From Galerina marginata (taxonomy: Eukaryota > Basidiomycota > Agaricomycetes > Agaricales > Galerinaceae), in contig JAECYW010000035.1 of the NCBI GenBank assembly GCA_023014335.1, positions 310,001 through 374,000 on the forward strand: 64,000 bases of DNA, read 5' to 3'. Position 1 is the first letter of the stretch. Each line of letters begins with the position of its first letter. Shown piece after piece: positions 60,327-64,000 of this stretch. Position numbers and translations under genes: made by a program. The notes beneath the pieces are model-generated. The model searched no databases. It saw only the letters and a program-made list of their open reading frames with translations, and was not told the origin of the DNA.

Positions 60327-61700
60327 TTTTATTAGTATTAGTGGGGGAGGATTCTTCCATTTGGAAGTTGGACTCTGGAGGAAGGACTTAAGCGTTAAGT
60401 TATTCGATTTGATTCATGTGTTTTTATGCGACGACCCCTTAGCTCCAACTCTTAAAGTTGGGGATGTAATGACCTTGACGCCGTTATAATGACATTTTCA
60501 CGACCTTGGTTTTCATCCTTTCACTCTTTCACAATCTCCCCGGCGTGCAATTGGATCGAGTTTCCAGTGTGATTCGATTCATAGCGACTCGATCTGGGTT
60601 TCTCTATCACCTTCCTTCCGAGAGCGGTACCGGAAGGAAGGAAGGGAGTACTTATATTATAGTGACGTGGTCTCTCATTGGAACGACGAATTCACCGTAA
60701 ACTAACAGGTGATCAATATACAGCTAGCCAGGCTATCTATGTAGTCAGTCACAGGAATTCGTACTACATACACACATGTATATATAGGACTTACTGGTGT
60801 ATAATGAGCTCAATGAGCTCATCAGTGGCTGTGTAACAATTTAGTGGCAAGCCGTCCTCGAAGTTTTCTTTTTTAATTTTCCACAAGTTCCCAAAGTGTC
60901 TATATGCACGAGTCTGTCGATGACTGTCATGCTCTCAAATCTTTACGTGGTATTGTGCTCTATATGGTTTTTGGATGACATTCCCGCCTGACTCATCTTC
61001 GTCTACGGAACCTCAGCTTCCAGTGAAGCTTTTTCTATTGTCCAAGACTAGTGGTGGCCGAATGACGAGTACCCTCGGCTGACGGCACTCTTTGTTCGGA
61101 GGTGTAGTACTTACTAACTTGACAGTCTTTACCGTGCATGGTTGACTGTGCAGTGTGGAAAGTCGCTGTAGATGGAAAAGACATTGGAACATGCCACCAT
61201 CGGACGAAGTGCCAAACGCCCTGCACACTCGGTGTTCAAATCGGCCTAGGTGAATGATTATATTCCGACTCTTGCTCGTAATATATCTTCCTCGACTCTA
61301 GGCCTTATGTCCTGCTCCTTGTTTAAGAAATCCAAGGTACAAATTTTGCCTTGGCTCGCCGTCAGGAGCGGCAATCTTTGATCTTCATTGGAACCGCCTG
61401 CCCTGGTGGGCCTTAAACATGACTCTGTGTTCCTAATCTCTCCGCAGTCCGGGATTTTCTCCATTAGATACCAAAGATGAAGGCATCGACTGGTCAGCAA
61501 TGCCACTTTTTTTTCAAAAGATCGCTGCGTATCGTTCCTTTTCGGGAGTTCTCGTCATTCTTCAAATCGCTTTTATTCTGAGTCATGTCGATGCCTGGAA
61601 TTATCTAATCCCCCCCGGTCACCCCATTTCTCTATCCACTCCAACGTATTAGTACTTCTCGACAGACTTCGACCTTTCACTTAAAGTGGGAGCTTCCATT
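60327..61700. other. long intergenic region before the ABC transporter
   Basis: No recognised gene. Small minus-strand frames at 61013-61228 and 61258-61506 lack motifs. A short GGAAGG-rich inverted stretch occurs at 60610-60645, and a doubled ATGAGCTCA at 60807-60824. The final 300 bases are presumably promoter. Confidence 0.4.
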
Positions 61701-64000
61701 ATGACGGAAAACCCGTCTTCTAATAGAGCGAACTTTGACAAGACGAGGGTGGAAAGCTCGCAGCGCCAATCATCTCAAATGTCAGAGAAGGCACCAGTTG
61801 GCCAGGAAGTTTCTGCCGTGGGCGATCCACTCGATTTTGAACAAATCATGCGAGACATGGTTCAGAGGTGTTCACTTTTGAAATGATAAATTCTTGGTCA
61901 TCCTGACGTCTTTTTTCTATACAGCCGTAAAGACGCAGGTATTCTACCTCGCGAACTTGGGGTAAGGTTTCAAGACCTTCGTGTTGTGGGTCTGGGAGCA
62001 GCGTCATCCCACCAGGACACCATTAGTTCTATGGTTAATCCCTTTAACATGGTCTCTTCCATACAAGCAAGCCGTCACCCTCCCACCCGTGACATACTTT
62101 CTGGGTTTGAAGGGGTCGTGCGGCCTGGCGAAATGCTGCGTGAGTAACAGTAATCACCGCTGAATATTTTTTGTGAACTTTTCTTTTACCAGTCGTCCTT
62201 GGTCGGCCTGGCTCTGGATGTAGCACACTATTGAAGATTCTGAGCAACAAAAGGGATGAATTTAACGCGGTACACGGAGATATCCTCTTCAATTCCTTCT
62301 CACCAGAGGTGATCCTAAAGCACTATCGAGGAGACGTCCAATATTGTCCTGAGGATGACATCCATTTTCCGACACTTACTGTCTCTCAAACAATCATGTT
62401 TGCAGCGCGCGTGCGTGCTCCCCGAGAACGCCTTGGACTAACACGCTCCGAGTACTCGGAATCAACGACCAACCTGTTGATGACGCTATTTGGGCTCCAA
62501 CACGCGAAGGATACGCCGATTGGTGATGCCCTTATCCGTGGCATTTCTGGTGGAGAGAAAAAGCGGGTTTCCATCTGCGAGGCTATGGCCACCAGAACTT
62601 GCCTAACCGCTTGGGATAAGTAAGTGGTCCGGGATTCTCTCGTGACGGCGATTAATCCAGCCCCTAGTGCCACCCGAGGTCTCGATTCTTCAACGGCGTT
62701 GGAATATATCCAAGCCCTCCGAACTGCAACCGATGTCGCGCGACTAACGACGGTTGTGTCCTTGTATCAAGCTGGTGAACAGTTATACAACCAATTCGAC
62801 AAGGTTTGTTTCCTGACTTCGGCCCTATTGCCGATGATAACTTGCACATTATTCTTCAGGTTTGTGTGATCTATGAGGGAAGAATGGCGTACTTCGGCCC
62901 AGCCAAAAAGGCTAGAGAGTACTTTGTTGATCTGGGATACGAGCCTGCGCATCGCCAGACAACAGCCGACTTTCTGGTTTCTGTTACCGATCCAAACGCC
63001 CGAATTCCACGGCAGCTTGACGCCCCTATTCCACGGACGGCGTCCGAATTTGCTGAATCCTACTTGAAATCTGCCATAGGGCGCCACAATCGCCAAGAGA
63101 TTGCTTCTTACAATGATGAATTTCTCGGAAGTGAACAGACATCTGAGGCTTATCGACAAAGTGCGCTTGCTGAACACGCCAAAATGGCACGACAGAGATC
63201 ACCCTACATATTATCAGTCCCTATGCAAGCTACGGCAGTAATGGTCAGACGCTTCCAGATTTTCCGCGGTGCCATGCTGATTACCACTATAAACATTTTG
63301 TATGTAATCTTTCTTCGGTTCATAATTGCGACTTATCATAACACTGCACCTCCAGTGGTTTCTTCTTTCAAGGTATTATCATGGGAACCGTATTTCTCAA
63401 AGCCCCAGAGACAACGGCCGCGTTCTTCTCACGTTCTGGAGTGCTGTTCTTGTGAGTCGATTTTTTGCTTATTGAATACTTACGCTGAATGTCCTTTATT
63501 TTAGCGCACTCCTCTTCTCTGCTTTGATGGCCATGACCGAGATACCCGCCCTCTTTGCTCAAAGACCCATCATATTAAGACATCAGCAGTGGGGTCTTTA
63601 TCACCCATTTATCGAAGCTGTCGCTTTAACGCTCGTCGACGTTCCGCTCACTTTCCTGACATCTGTTGTCTTTGGCGGATTGCTCTATGTTTTGGTGGGC
63701 TTTCAAAAATCCGCTGGACAGTTTTTGTATGCCTTTTTTTTAGTTTATTATATCAAAATATTGTCCGCTCACGCTCTAACTAGTATATACTTCCTCATTA
63801 TCTTCTCTACGGCTGTCATCATGCGAGCATATTTCCGTGCTTTAGCTGCTATGTGCAAAACTGAAGGTTGGATCCTTCGTCATTCCCCTGCTCGTACTCA
63901 GTAGTTACTGACGACTTCTCAGCGACAGCGCAAACATTGGCTGGAATTTCCGTGCTAGCGATGGCTCTATACACGGGTAAGTACATCCATGAGTAAAATG
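61701..64000 (+). CDS. PDR-type ABC transporter (ABCG), N-terminal half, cut by window end
   Basis: Starts at ATG 61701 (MTENPSSNRANFDKT) and runs off the window. The N-terminal extension leads into nucleotide-binding domain 1: the Walker A segment LVLGRPGSGCSTLLK has Cys where a normal site has Lys (the deviant site typical of full-length fungal PDR transporters), then the signature RGISGGEKKRVSI and the Walker B region WDNATRGLDSST, where the Asn codon is split by an intron. After IYEGRMAYFGPAKKAREYF comes transmembrane domain 1 (GIIMGTVFL, FFALLFSALMAMTEIPALF, FLTSVVFGGLLYVLVGF, FRALAAMCKTEATAQTLAGI). A second half (NBD2-TMD2) is expected beyond 64000. These pumps export lipophilic compounds and antifungals at the plasma membrane. 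Confidence 0.93.

Noticed and set aside
62610..62665. apparent stop in the ABC transporter near the Walker B region
   Set aside because: A GT-AG intron (GTAAGT to CCCTAG) removes it and restores WDNATRGLDSS.

Overview
The window is nuclear DNA of a mushroom-forming basidiomycete (Agaricomycetes). The evidence is dense short introns of about 50-60 nt with GT-AG ends in almost every gene, tiny exons, and families typical of that group: a FunK1-like kinase remnant, a DUF6533 membrane-protein pair, F-box-like genes and a PDR-type ABC transporter. The more precise placement is inference. No rRNA, tRNA or CRISPR array was seen.

Layout. 1-3035: no convincing gene. 3036-3600: TATA box and a doubtful short gene. 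4451-5751(-): alpha/beta hydrolase. 6024-7783(-): nucleolar L1-domain ribosome-biogenesis protein (Cic1/RSL1D1 type). 9404-12334(+): ankyrin-repeat protein with an embedded membrane region. 13461-15702(+): Ser/Pro-rich protein ending in a CaaX box. 16695-17935(+): Pep12-type syntaxin. 19648-21652 and 22563-24577(+): tandemly duplicated DUF6533 genes with very small exons. 25427-30412(+): Cdc7/SepH-type septation-network kinase. 30773-31663(-): mitochondrial ribosomal protein uL5m. 32072-33420(+): F-box/LRR-like protein. 33551-38175(-): secreted GH35 beta-galactosidase. 38531-39416(+): FunK1-like remnant. 39548-41575(-): CaiB/BaiF CoA-transferase. 41972-43583(+): mitochondrial processing peptidase beta. 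44651-45643(+): second F-box-like gene. 47380-48117(+): unknown basic-tailed protein. 48580-50227(+): secreted pectin methylesterase. 50427-51816(-): Aurora kinase. 58221-60326(+): DUF4203-like membrane protein. 61701-end(+): PDR-type ABC transporter, cut by the window edge.

The most unusual object is at 52191-57865. It is a 5.7-kb foldback-like element with two inverted arms of about 1.2 kb, each built mostly from ~49-bp repeats carrying TTACTCAGTAA. The arms differ in length by exactly one repeat unit. The element is flanked by an 8-bp direct repeat (GTTGTTTG) placed symmetrically 13 nt outside the arms. Its interior holds a 100-nt near-perfect hairpin, a second hairpin and GC-rich tandem repeats, but no recognisable transposase. 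It sits between the 5' ends of the Aurora kinase and DUF4203-like genes, so it may have split or remodelled a shared upstream region.

The genes do not form one pathway. Housekeeping genes (ribosome biogenesis, mitochondrial translation and import, endosomal fusion, two cell-division kinases) are interleaved with secreted plant-cell-wall enzymes (GH35, CE8) and lineage-specific, fast-evolving families (DUF6533, F-box-like, ankyrin, FunK1).
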